Shown here: in pieces, positions 33,190 through 49,600 of the stretch
How positions within the stretch are numbered: the first letter of the stretch is position 1
Layout: every line of letters starts with the position of its first letter
Assembly (NCBI GenBank): GCA_900708905.1
Contig: CAADRB010000042.1
Coordinates: 524,793 to 588,792 of the forward strand
Length of the DNA stretch: 64,000 nucleotides
Direction of reading: 5' to 3'
Source: Hymenolepis diminuta
Taxonomy: Eukaryota; Platyhelminthes; Cestoda; Cyclophyllidea; Hymenolepididae
Notes under the pieces: model-generated
What the model was told of the DNA's origin: nothing
Database searches by the model: none
Seen by the model: the letters and a program-made list of their open reading frames with translations, nothing else
Made by a program: the position numbers and the translations under genes

Positions 33190-34344
33190 AAATCAGCTGA
33201 TTGCGATTTGTCAAATACTCCTTGCACACGATATTCCTATTTAAAGATTTTTTATCTCTGAATCAGGCGTCTTTACTGGATTGGATAAAAATGTCGCTGG
33301 GTCGCTGGATGTGGAACCTCAAAAAATGAGGTGACAACAGGCTTAGTGAGGATAGTGTTTCAATATGAAGTAGCAGAGAGGGATAGAGGGGAATTCAAAT
33401 GAAGTAAACAGGTTTTGATTGCGGATTAATAGATGGGGAGGGGCTAACTGTTTGACGGTAAGATAGTCGGGTCAACAGTATATGATTACAGATGGATATT
33501 TTTATGACGGTCGGATACTTTAAAAATTTGGTAAAGTGTAGGGTGTTTACAAACTTAAAAGAGCTCAGGGGAGATTCTGACTTGAACATGGCTTTCGCCT
33601 CTCCAGGTGTCTGATAGGCAGTGATGTGTGGTTACGTCACGGTCTTAACATTGTCAATTAATTAGTCTCTATCGGAGCTGAATCATAGCTCAAATCGTGC
33701 GCAGAAGTATATTTAAAATGGCTTACGAAACAAAGTCACCTCACTTTTATTCTTGGAGATCCTGTCTAGTCTCCTGTGTTTAATAGTTTAAAAAATTCAT
33801 TTGATTAGAAATGTGAATGCACAAGATGATTTGCAAGGTTGTGAAGTACCACTCAGTAAATTTGTGGCAATCTCTTGCATTTATGAGCCTTTCTTTTTTA
33901 TAGCTTGCGTACCCTGACTTTAATTTGAGCCTTAAAGGATGTCCTAGATACCCCCCTCCCTTCCACACTTTCATTTAGAAACTCTTTAAATTCATTGCTG
34001 AATACATTGGAACCGGCATTTGACCTCTGAAATGATTATGAACCATCCCAGACTTTATGATTGTCGACTCAATACTTTGGACATCTCAGTAAGTGGTAGA
34101 AAACGCTGAGAGGCACTGAGTGAATTACCGGATCTTTATTGTGCCGTTTCAATCGCAACTTGCTTCCACATGGCGAAGGAATAAGTCAATTCACTTTTTA
34201 GATAGAATATTACAGTAGTTGGAACAGTGGAAACCACTCAAACAATTTATTAACTATAAAGTCAAGACCAGTGTTTTCAACTCCCAAGCTCAGTTAGGGA
34301 AGTGTTTTCCAGCATTTATTTTCGACAGAGGTGCTACATCATTG

Positions 34345-34472
34345 AACTCCTCTGGTAAGAAACTATTTCTGCCACCCTCATTAATCAAACTTAACTAGTG
34401 TGGTTGTCCAGTTGGGGTCTGAACCCATTACTTCTGACTTCACAGATGAGTGTGATAATCTCTGCGCCATCA
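34345..34472 (-). repeat. tRNA-derived SINE copy B
   Basis: The minus-strand head (34472 down to 34401) has A-box-like TGGCGCAGAGATTATCA and B-box GGGTTCAGACCCC, and ends in ...CAACCA. The body aligns with copy A at 7585-7670. The B-box region folds well (GGGT...ACCC type pairing); the rest is decayed. Confidence 0.55.
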
Positions 34473-35905
34473 ACACACAAAATATATTTTACTTCATCGA
34501 GCCAATCATCATGTGAGAACACCGTCGTCTGAACACGCCCTACTGATACTTTCTGTTGTTGTGAGGCACCCTGTCGCCCCGTATTTGTTGAAAATCAAAA
34601 AATTTATACCACAATTGAAAGACATTTTAGTGAAATGAAACCTGAACGAAACTCTCCGAAGGCCATGAGGGAAATGTTCTATTTAAACCTAGGTCATGCT
34701 TGCTGAGCACCGTAAACAGAAGTTGAACTCTTGCTTTTTAATATTCTAATCTATTCGAGGATGACCGACAACATTCTGACGTTTATGAATGAATATTATG
34801 CCCTTGATAATGCAAGACGGTGTAATATTTTGTGTTTGATTTTCGAGCGAAGGCATCTATTAGCATTGATGCAAATCGGTTATTTTGCAAGGTTGATGGC
34901 ATTTTAAAAAAAAGGTTTATAGCTAGATTACTGATTTCGGCCGCTAAACGTTCCGTAAGCTATCCCTTCTTCCTTCAGTCGATCTTTATCAAAGAAATAG
35001 TATCGAGCGAGAAGATTGCTACGAAAAGCTGTTTTATTGTTCTAGGACTCTTATTTGAAAAAAATGGAAGACCAGGAGGAATGAAGTTGTCTGTAGGGAG
35101 TTAAGTTGAGATAACGGAGATTGCTGTATGTTTACAGAAGGGGTATATATAATTCAAGGGATAAGAGAAACAACTGGGAAAGTCTTAGGAACAAACAGTT
35201 AGATAAATTCAAGCGCAAACGCGATAGAAAACACTGACCAGACCCTCTTAATATTCATTCAAGCTGTAAACTCTCTGAAGTGGATCAGATCGCTCCAGAA
35301 TCTTATCAGACATTTAAAACTCTCAAATGGACAAAATTTCGGCTTGAGTGAAACTTAATAAATTATATCACTACAATATTGTCGCAGCTCTGTTTAAGAT
35401 ATGTCGAGAGGTTAATTTCATCGCCCATATTATTAATCTAAAAAATTTTGTGGAATTTCGAAATCTCAAAAATGGTAAGTTCTGAATTGCAAAAAGTCCC
35501 AACATTTAATCATGGTGAAGCATTTAATGCTAGAGAAACAGAAAAATCATTTAAATAAAATGTTATTTGTGGAGGAAAGGTGGGTAAAAAGGAGAGGATA
35601 TAGGCAAGAGAGTTATAAAAACTTAAATTCATCTGAAGTCTAAATTTTTTAACCTGAGATTGAATCCTTTGTAGTTATAAATCGGGATCTGACCTCCAGA
35701 TTCCTAATTTGAAATTCAGTTTATTATATTACATCCCACAGCAAAAAGTATCACCATTTTTAGTTTTTAGTGAGCAACTGAAATCGGATGACAATAAGTC
35801 CAGTAAACGATTAAAGAAAGGGAATCGAAAGGAAAGCATATCAAAGGAACTTTCATTCGATTTTTAGATTCGGGTTGCATAATATTTGCTCAACGGCTTG
35901 TTAGC

Positions 35906-36100
35906 ATCCCAAAATTCAAGTTGTATTATTCGTCATTTGGTTTGATGGGTGAATTCCTCCCCACCTTATTCAGTGCTTATTGACTGGTTGTTTAATTGTC
36001 ATTCATTTGTTCTTTCGAAGATTGAGAAGGCACCACCCTAAATAAATTATTCCGCATGTTCTGATCTGCTTGAACAGCAAATTTGATGGAGGAGGTCTGG
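35906..36100. repeat. diverged dispersed repeat, copy 2 of 2
   Basis: Partner of 22303-22500 in the same orientation. Best conserved around the TTATTGACTGGTTG and AAGATTGAGAAGGCAC words. Confidence 0.45.
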
Positions 36101-37974
36101 TCATGCTCAGAGCACTTTCGTTGCCTTCAGAGTACGGCTAGTTGATACAACTTAGGATGCCCTAATTTGAAATCATTTCAAATAAAATGGATTGGGAAAT
36201 TGTGCTCTTAGACCCGATCCTTGAATTGTACACTCTACATAATAATAATAACAAGGGAGAAAGGAAATATAAATACTTTATCAATGGTTATTTGAGTCGA
36301 CATAAGTCAATGAGTCGTATAAAATAAGCAGGTTGTGTTTTTTTATGTTCAGAAGATATAAAATTGTTAATTTAGAAATAGACTGCTCTAGCCTGATAGT
36401 TGGGGGAATGGTCAATAATTAACATGACAAAATAGAAGTTCATATCATTGTTTTGTTGAACTCTTACAACTAAATTAACTGGTCAGCCTGTCACATAATC
36501 AAGTTAAAATATGTTAAATGTGCACTTTAAGAACTGTTAAGATAATATTTTCTGCAAAATCTACGAGAATATACTACATCAAAAGAATTCAACTGCTTTC
36601 CATTAGTATTATTATTATTAGTGCGGATTAATTGTGAAATATGTTGCAAATTTTTTCCTGCTCTTAATCCATTTAAGCATTCTTTTATTTCTGCTCATCT
36701 TTCAGAACAAGATATCGTACTTGCAGTTATAAAGAATAATACTTTTTCATTAAAATACTATTTCCTGTTCAAATTGTTTGATTTACTTCTGTATTTGAAC
36801 GCTATGTAACTCTGAAGGTTACTAAGCATTTATATTAAAAGTGGAATATATAGAGCCACTTTGATTAACCGGCGGCAAATGATTATGATCTCCAGATCCA
36901 ATCAAAGGGATTGCTTTATTAATCAATCAAGCATGTTCTACCTTCTCTCTGCCCGGAATAAGAGCCAACCTGCGTCCCAGAACTCGCAGACACTGTTGGA
37001 AGCCTAAATGAGGAGAAGACTTCTTGCAAACTCGTACTCCCTTTTTCCCCCGCTATTTACTTTCAGATACTTGCATTACATTACATTACGTACTATTTAC
37101 CCTATTCTACCCCAACTATAGTCTGACCGTTTGTACTATTAATACACACTAATTGCCAACTATCAATGCTACTCGAACACGAGTTAGCTTTGTCAGCTTC
37201 TTGAGACTTCATTTCGAATTATAGTGCGCATATACTAGTTCATGCCTCTCTGCGTCCTAATTTGCCGGTAATTATTTTTATCAGTTGGTCATTGTACACC
37301 AAAAAACTCTATCACAGCCTGTTTCCACTCGCTCAGTACTGACTTTTTCTGCCTTGCTCCCGATTACTACTCCCCCTCCTGCTCCTTTCTTAGTTTCTCG
37401 CCCCCTCTACTGCGTTTGCTCAGTACACATTTGTCCAACTCAACTCTTGATCTTCTCATTTTGGGAAAGGCTGTTAGCCTTTCGGAAGATCTTTAGATTT
37501 GTGAGGAGATCTCTAAGTCTATTAAAGTATCTTGACTATCGTTATTGGAACTACTTTATTCTCAAATATATTTCAGGACATTAACATTTTTATTTAAAGG
37601 AGAGCTAATTGTGACTTGAGAAATAAATATAAATTCTTAATATTGAGACCAAAAGCATTCAATTTCACTTCTCTAAGTAAATGTACAACTCGTTTCCCAA
37701 CTCTTCTCTTTGACATGACCCTTGGAACAAAGGGACTATCTAAATAATATGATTTAATGATTGCTACTGGTTCAAATGCAGTTATTATCATTTTATAAAT
37801 TATGTCGCTTGTATAAAAGTACAAATACAATAATTTTCAATCATTTATTTTCTTTGGCATTCCGAAGTAGTCCTTCGACATTAAAATCTTTCGCTTAAAT
37901 GAGGTAAACATGGAAGTTTTCATCGGCGTTTTCATATAATAACCCTCTATACACTTTCAAAAGGGCGGTTAACG

Positions 37975-38932
37975 ATGCTCAGTAAACTCAGAGTAAGGAT
38001 TAGTGACTTCGATCAAATTAGTTGTATGGTACTCCGATGTGCCCGCATCAAAAAAGCAGCGGGTATCTGCGCCATCCATGATCATTCTAATGATTTTCAC
38101 CACATCGTCTACATATTCAATCCCGATACGACTCATGGACGGTTCAAAGGAGAGGTGAGAGAAGTGAATGGAAAAATATTCGTCAATGGTCAAGCTATCG
38201 ATGTTTATAAGGTGGACGTTGAAGATATTACCTTGGACAGGAATAGAGTTGAATATATTGTAGTGTCTACCGGTGTTAACATTATTATGACCAAGGCCAG
38301 TGCTCACCTCAAAAATAATCGGACAAAGAAATTCATCATATCTTCTTCATCTAAAGATATTCCTGGTTGGTATTAATCCGGAAAGATATGACCCTTCTAT
38401 GGATGCTGTCTCAAATGCCCCCTACACCCCTAGCAAAGGTAATTCACGAAAACTTGGATATTGTGGACGCGTTAATGGCAACAGCGTACCCTCACACAGT
38501 AACACAGAAACTTGAAGACAGGTAGAGGGACAGACGACCTGCAGCCTTGAACTTCATTCCAACTTATACAGGAGCGGCTTAAGCTGTCACAAAGGTTATA
38601 CCTGATCACCATGGCAAGTTGACAGAGATGTCATTACGTGTTTCAAGAGCTGGTGTATCGGTTGCTGACCTAACCTGGAGGTTAGAAAAACTCTCCACAT
38701 ACGATGAGATAAAAGAAGCTTTAAGAAAACATCAGAGTCCCGAACCGAAGGGAAGTTCGAATTATACAGAAGAAGAGCTTGTCAGTTTGGATGTCCCAAC
38801 TACTACAGCTTCGTTTACTTTTGATATTAAGACTGGAATAGCTCTAAGGGACAATTTTTCAAGCTCATCTATCGGTATGACGATGAGTATGCTCACATCT
38901 TGCATAACGGCGGTTATTAGTAAGAATATTTA
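37975..38932 (+). pseudogene. GAPDH: decayed GAPDH copy
   Basis: GAPDH can be followed end to end across three frames: RVRISDFDQISCMVLR for the dinucleotide loop (canonical Gly residues lost), [108 protein letters not shown] and KTGIALRDNF. The catalytic SCTTNC block is deleted (SNAPYTPSK in its place), frameshifts lie near 38365 and 38430, and several in-frame stops follow. It cannot make an enzyme. It is intronless, in the same orientation as the intact gene about 2.6 kb downstream, and clearly related to it (KNNR and TQKL are shared), so it is either an old tandem duplicate or a separate retrocopy. Confidence 0.9.
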
Positions 38933-42566
<3,634 letters not shown>

Positions 42567-43603
42567 TTTTCATAGTTCAATAACGTTTGCTTCAAATTTA
42601 AATTGTTTATGTTCAAAATACATTATAGCTTATTTTATAAACGCATTCCCACCTTTAGCTCTTGTGGTACATATCATTTAGGAAATTCTTTGGGATTTTT
42701 CAAGTGTTTAGGTTATGCTTTACCAACGAAGACCTAGTAATCTTCCAAATGAAGAGAATTTAAAAGTATCTAGATAGTCAATTAATAGACTAGAACTGCA
42801 TTAGATGTAGTGAAATGGGTGTCAGAAATGCAATATTGTTGTATCAACATGAACCACTATTAGGTTGACATGTAAACTTGGGAAGCGAAGTCTAGCAGAC
42901 AAGGCAAGATAGAGTTAAAGGGCATAAAGGTCTACAATAGGAAGAAAGATAGAAAAGTAGACCGAGAAAAAAAGTACAAGAGTGAGAAATGGCTACTTCC
43001 TAAAACGGTTACCCCAAAGCAACATGGGAACTTATCTCAGATCCTAGCTTTTTATTAGTTAAATTTAGGCTTATGCTGGTCTGCGTGCCGACAAGTGCTT
43101 CCTTACTGGCTGGAAAGGTTAGTAGCCAAGTCTACTTACAACTTTCCAGTAGCAGCGTGCCTTGCAATTTACACTAAAGTTGGTTGTGCCATTCAGTGAC
43201 AACAACGAATATTAAATTCTTTGTCTCTAGCTGTAAGTCGAGCTCTGACCCCTACTCCATCGGTTCACGCTAAGAATCACACCAATTTAGATTATCCTCA
43301 ATAAATGACAGCTGATCTAGTTCTCCCCCTTTATACTGCCCTTATAGCGCTATCAAACAAATACAAATAAGACATCACACCAAAAAAGAAAACCAATAGG
43401 CTTTTCATAAGTTCATTCTTTTCATGAAGTCATACAGTAGTCTCTTTACAAATAACAAGCAAGAAGTCAACCTCAAAGAGGTCAGAGAAATGCGGAAGCA
43501 TTCTGAGTGTCGCTGTCGCCGTTCACTAATCATCACAAAAAGTCAAGGTATAGAAAAGAAAATGCATTTGTCAGAGAAGACATACAGAGAAGGGGCGCTC
43601 TTT
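42567..43603. other. intergenic between convergent GAPDH and FAM13-like genes
   Basis: Holds the 3' UTRs of GAPDH (+) and the FAM13-like gene (-). A plus-strand frame at 43424-43774 overlaps the FAM13 terminal exon antisense and is a shadow. Confidence 0.5.
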
Positions 43604-46600
43604 TCAAGCAATCGCAGCATCGGTACTGCTATTCTTAGTCACCGTGGAAACCTTCTGTTGAAGCATTTCATCACCAGCAGCACTTTCTCCAAAAGCATGC
43701 CTTCGTCTATGAGCCCGACCAACTGCTTGAGCATCAACAATCAAACTCTCTGGAATAGTCTGTGGTTTCTCTAAAAATCGATCGATAACATATAACCGTT
43801 GTTTGCAGTCACGATATCGATTGTACACGCTTCTGAATCCATCACGATCTTGTTTTGAAGGGGGTCGATCTAAAGCAATAACAAAAAACATTAATAATTA
43901 TTTTCAATTTACTTATTAGGTCAGTTTATCTCATGCTAGTCGTATAGGTTTGCGTATAGCCCAATTTTAGGATACATTGAGGCCATGACGCTTGGGATTT
44001 CCTCTCGATTAATTTTTCAGCACTCCCTTATCAACTCCTTATGCTGTTGGAAGTGTGGTCTTTAGCGAGGTAAATAACATAGGTAAGACAAGTAGCATAA
44101 CGTTCGAAGGATGAAAATAAGGACAAATGTACAGTGAGAGGGAGCGACTACCTTACCTCATAAGCATAATCTCTTACCTTAATCGAGCGGCATGAAGCGG
44201 AACCTATGTCCTGATTTGGTTAATGGCAATATTGATTGCCCATGTTGGGCTTCCCCATCGATCCACCGTGGGTACAGGTATATGCACTTTCTTTGGTTAG
44301 CTAGCTTGTGAGTCTACCACTAACAGGCTAGGGGTCTGTAGTACCTAATAATTCTACTCATAGCCTTTCTTCAGAGATGAATATGCTTCTTGGTAGTACC
44401 CGATAAGCAAAGCTTAAGGCTACAGAGTTCATTTTTTGTCTCGGAATGAGCAATTTCCACAAGTTGTCTCTAAGTCACTCCAATTAATATGCGGGAGCAC
44501 GCCGCTCCTGGGGGCTTGACAATAAGTTGGATCTGGTGGTGTTCCGATCTCCAAACATAAAAAATATGAAGACTATTTGTATTCATATATATAGTCTTGG
44601 TTTGGTTAATAGTGTCTTGGAATAACTACAATTTAGTCTTATCTTTCTTCGGGTCCGAGTCAACTACAGTCTAGCATACAGATCACAACCATAAAAACCA
44701 GACCTCCTAGCTTTACACCAGTGTAGAGCCTCACTTGACAGAGCATTATTTTCTTTTAAGCGAATAATATATACTTGAAGTTTTCGGTTGGCTTTTTTCA
44801 GTCGTAATAGACTGATTTCATTAAAGACTTAATTGGTGTCTTGCCTAACTTATCATAGTTAAGTTGTTTGAGTTATTTTTTCTACTTATTGTGGATCGAC
44901 ATGTAGAGATATAAAAGATCTATGTGGGTGTTTCGTAACATTCCAAAAAGCCGAAGTTCTATTTGATAAAGCAAGAATTGTCGGAGAAAACAGTCGAAAA
45001 GCTAATCGCACAACATGGTTCTACAAGAATATACTCCAAAGATTAGCCTTCTCATAATACTTAAGTTAGCTCAAAGTCTGTTATTAACAGAACTTCCTAG
45101 TATTATTATCTAAAGACCGGCGTGCAGAATTAAATACGGCTTGGTCAGACTTAAAATCTAGGCATCAGATCTCTTTTAATTACCCCCGTCTTCTGCACAC
45201 TGTCATGAACTTGAACAATTTCCTACACTTTAACAGCACCAGTTAAAGAGGTTGAATACTTACTTGTAGATTCTTGAATCCCCTTCTCAAAGTCATAAAG
45301 GAAGCGCTGAAGTTTGTGTTTCACTGACAAAATCTCGCCCCTTCCACGAGTGAGATCTTTGGGTTCCAGGATTTTAGCCGCCTTGGTGAATTCAAGCAGG
45401 GTGAGATCCCAATTGAGGAAGAATGAGTTCGATGGAGCATTACTCATGATAGAGTTGTTTCTCTCAGTGGTTTCCGAATGGGAGAAGTTAGTGGAAGACG
45501 TGACAAGGAGAGGCGAAGACTCGAGAATGATCACAGGCTGTTCTGGTAGGAAACCAACAACTTCTCTCGAACACTGAGCAGAAGGGGAAGGGGGAGGCGT
45601 TGATTCTGTTTTTGGTGGTGCCTCTACTAAATCTATAGAAGGTCGTGGTGCAGACCCACTTGATCGACCTCGGGTGAGACGAACTGCTGAATTGGAGGAT
45701 AGTCGTACCATTCGGCGAACACATCTATATCGATCGTAAAGCGGTTTCATAATTCGCTTTGTGGCAGAGTCCATGGGGCGTCCTTTGGCGTTTTCGAAGT
45801 ATAACAGACATTTTTGTAGGTCCAGCTTTTCTTGAGTCAACTAAAGTAAGAAAGAAAGGTATAATCCATATTTATTTGAAACGCTTAAACTAAGAAATAT
45901 TTACTGATTAAATGTGCATGACTGCTTTTGTGGTCAGAGTTAGTTTTTAGAGAGCTTGTCAATTGTCGAAACCGCTATCAATCTTCAGGATCTTATCATC
46001 CTGTATATATCAGTGCGTCAATCAAAACTCTCGGCGGAGAATCAGACAGTCGTCAAGCAATACTCCTCTCTTTCAAATCCTTAAGCAAAAAGCCTTAACC
46101 TTTCCAGCTCGTTATCTATACATTCCCAGGAGTAATTTTTCACTTGGCCCAACTCCAACGTTTGCCGTTTCTAACATAAACTTACTCGACTCTCTTCTCT
46201 CGAACTCCTACCGGCCGACTGCTACAGTAAAGTCCCCCAACCAGCTCCCTCTACTTTTTGCTTTTGTAGCCCTCCTTCTCTCCCTCTCAACTAATTCCAA
46301 TTAAAGTAACTAACTTTGTTTCTTACTCTTCGCAATTATGTACTTAATAACCACAGCATTTAGCTTGCTACAAATACGAAATCAACCAGATATTACTTTT
46401 TAAGGTAATTTTTTAAACTGACTAAGAATTACCTCTGAAGATGTCATCTTTTCCAAATCCTCAGGCCTTTGACATTCCTCTCTTCGGGACTGTAAAACAG
46501 CAATTAACATTGAGAAGAAACCGCCTGTTTCAAGATCAGGTATGGTCAGATTATCTAAAGTGAGATTGGAAGACCGTGGCTCCGAGTCAACTGTGGAAAC

Positions 46601-49600
46601 CGTCACTTCTTCTGTTGTGTGCTTTCTGTCATTTAGAGGAATGCAGACGTCCAACGAACGACGATTGTGTAACTGTAAATATGGAGAAAATTAGTGTTTA
46701 TTGTCCAAAGGTTTGCTTAAATGAAAATGCTACTGACTTACAAGATTAAGTATATTACGTTTCCTAGGCCAAGTAGAGATATGCTGAGGTTTCGGTGTAA
46801 CGGACTGGCACACAGGATTCCCAATCAGAATTCGAGGTCCAGAATCCGAAACTAACGCTGAATTAAAATGGTGATCCTCTGAAGGTGAAACAACCGTAAC
46901 AATGGCTACCTCTGTATAATTATTTGTCTGCAGCGGAGATGATCTATTTATTTCTGAGAAAGTAGCATCATCAAGCCTCTGCTCAAGACAGTTAACCACG
47001 CCATACCGCAGTCGTCTATTAAACCCCTAAGAATTTGAAAAGTCATATTAAAACATTGAAATCGCTACTGAATAATATTAAGTATAAGGTATATTACCTG
47101 ATCTGGAGATGAAGGATTTTGAGAGTAACGATACCTGGCGCGCGGGAAGTGATGTGAGGAATAAATGGGGGTCGTACTGATTTCCATTGGTCCCTCCTTC
47201 TTCTCTAAATCCTTGTTTTCATTGTTGGACTGATTATCTTCGCTTTCTGGTTCTTCAGAATCCGAGAATGCGAATGTTGAATGCTGGGCCAAGTGAACGC
47301 CATCAACGATATTCTGACAGAAAATATCGACATTAGGTGACATTCATAAACCACAAAGGTAAGATAGCACGGATGCAAAAAGTTCCACAATAATGTGAAG
47401 GAAGACTTAAGACTTCATCGCAGACGAAACTGTGAACCAAATTTTCGACAGATATCAAATTACTGGCAGAGTTATGAAAAATTAAAATAGCACATGTGGT
47501 GATCGACATACGCGTCTGCTAAGTTCGAGGCCAGGGGTTTGTGACTCTTCGTCCAAAATCCAGTGAATAAGATAATCAACCGTGTTATAATGTTTGAAAG
47601 CGTGTTCATCAACGTGCACAAATCACCAAAATTATATCCCCAATGCAATTTTCGATTCAATACTTCAAAAATCCTAGCCGGGAAAGGACAGGAAAACGAG
47701 AAAAGACATCTTAAACTGCTGTTATAAGAACCCGTTTAATTATATATCCCAAACAAAGAGCTAGAATGCGTTAGTTATAGCTCTTAGCATAATTTAAAAA
47801 CTATTCCTAGAATTTAGTATCTGCACTAGTATTTGGTCAAAAGGATTTAGCACTAAAAACGCTGCCTTATTTGCTTTATGTTGACCGAAGTTGAGATCAT
47901 AGTTTATGGCAAGATGGGGGACCTAAAAAGAAAGTGGTTTACTGTGAATGCACAAACACAGCGGAGGGAGAAACCACACACAGAGATACAATCAAGACAC
48001 CTAAATAACTTCGCACTTTCATTGAACGGAAGTTGTGAAGAGCTAATCAGATGATCTCATTTTTATGGAAATGTTTTGACTTGATTTTAAGCATACGGCG
48101 ATTAATTTTTGTATAAATAATTGGAGGGCAATAAAGCCTTGTTGTGAGCATTGCGTTTTGTGTTGGTGCTTTGAACATTAACAGATATGTTTATAATTAA
48201 CAAATGATTGGAAATTGTGCAAAATGGAATGAGGATCCTAATTTATGGAATAATAAACCACGAGTTCAGAGAAAAATGTGACTAGATCATTTATAATTGT
48301 CATGGATGGGGACGACGTAATGAACAAGAGCGGTTCATGTTTATAATCACACCAGCCAATTACAATGGCTGCATTAATTGAGCGCCCAATCATATTCCAA
48401 TTTTTATGAGCGACTGGTAAGGAAGAAGATCCAACCCGGCGTCCAAGGCCCCGTGAATCAAGGAGTCGAAATAAGCGCCCAATGGTACACGAGCTGTAAT
48501 TGCTAGTTGAGGACCAGATATTAAGAATAGACTGCAGACCAATCAATAATTACTGACTATTTCCTTATACAGTTAAGGTTATTAGGTGTGACAAATGCAT
48601 CGAGGTAGCACGGTCAATCATTCATTTCGACTATTGAAACTCAAAACGCGTAAAATCCCGTTGCTATAATAAGAGAAATTACACGTATATAAAAGCAACA
48701 GGTTTTTTTAACAAACAAAATAACTTTGCTTATTCCCTAAGCACAAAAGAAGATTAAAGAAAAACATATGGGACAATTCAACGAAAATTGCTTAAAAATA
48801 ATGGATAAGAGGCCGATGTGTAGTTTTTCCTTTTTTAAAGAGACAAAAATAAAAACTGAGATTTATGATTAAGATTATGAGATCACTTTTGCATTATTTG
48901 CTTTCTCAAATAAATGAAGTTTGATATATATACCAAGTGTGTTGATAATTTTTATTGAAAATTGCGCAGCGGAGTAAGGGTCTCTAATCAGAAAGTTCAT
49001 TTCTGGATGTAGGAATCAGATAAACGTTACATAAACTGACCAACATGAACAAAAGGTTAAGTTTAATCATAAATTGAGAGTGACACCACCACCAAATGTC
49101 AAATTTAATCAGTTTCGGTAGTGCGCTTTTCACTATCAAACACCTTTCCAAGGTCTGAATCGGAAATTCAAGTCATGAAGAATTTTAAGATAAAGAGGTA
49201 CCGATCTTCCAATGTATAAATCTTTAGTTTCAATATAGAAATCTACCAATTTCGCTTCTCCCTCTCTTCAGTGAATGTAATATTGAAAGTTGTACATCCG
49301 TCTATCCAAGTCAATCAGTCGAATGATTAAAAAGACTAAATGTGAGGCATTATATATACTATTGCGCTAAATATACGACGAATATGAGTTAATATAAATT
49401 TAATCCAGACCAACCTACATGTTTTGAAAATTAAATTTTTACTCTTAACCAGAAAATAGAAAAGCTTGAAACAATTTCCGTTTTCTAAACTCTAAGAGCA
49501 GGAGTACAAAATGGAATGAAGGGTGGAAAAGAGATATGATGAGATGCGTATATTTATGGTTGGTTAGCATAAAGCGGAAATATCTCACCATTACATAGTA

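Larger units (their letters stand above)
33190..37974. other. intergenic with SINE and repeat copies
   Basis: Holds SINE copy B (34345-34472) and one dispersed repeat (35906-36100). A short open piece after a CTGAATCAG acceptor-like site at 33267 could be a further exon of the Ran-binding gene but cannot be joined convincingly. The frames at 34832-35104, 36621-36809 and 37285-37584 have no motifs. Confidence 0.45.

Noticed and set aside
34832..35104. 90-codon plus-strand frame
   Set aside because: No motif, no plausible start context, no conservation cue.
48238..48546. 102-codon minus-strand frame in the 10-kb FAM13-like intron
   Set aside because: No splice sites joining it in phase and no recognisable domain; treated as chance.
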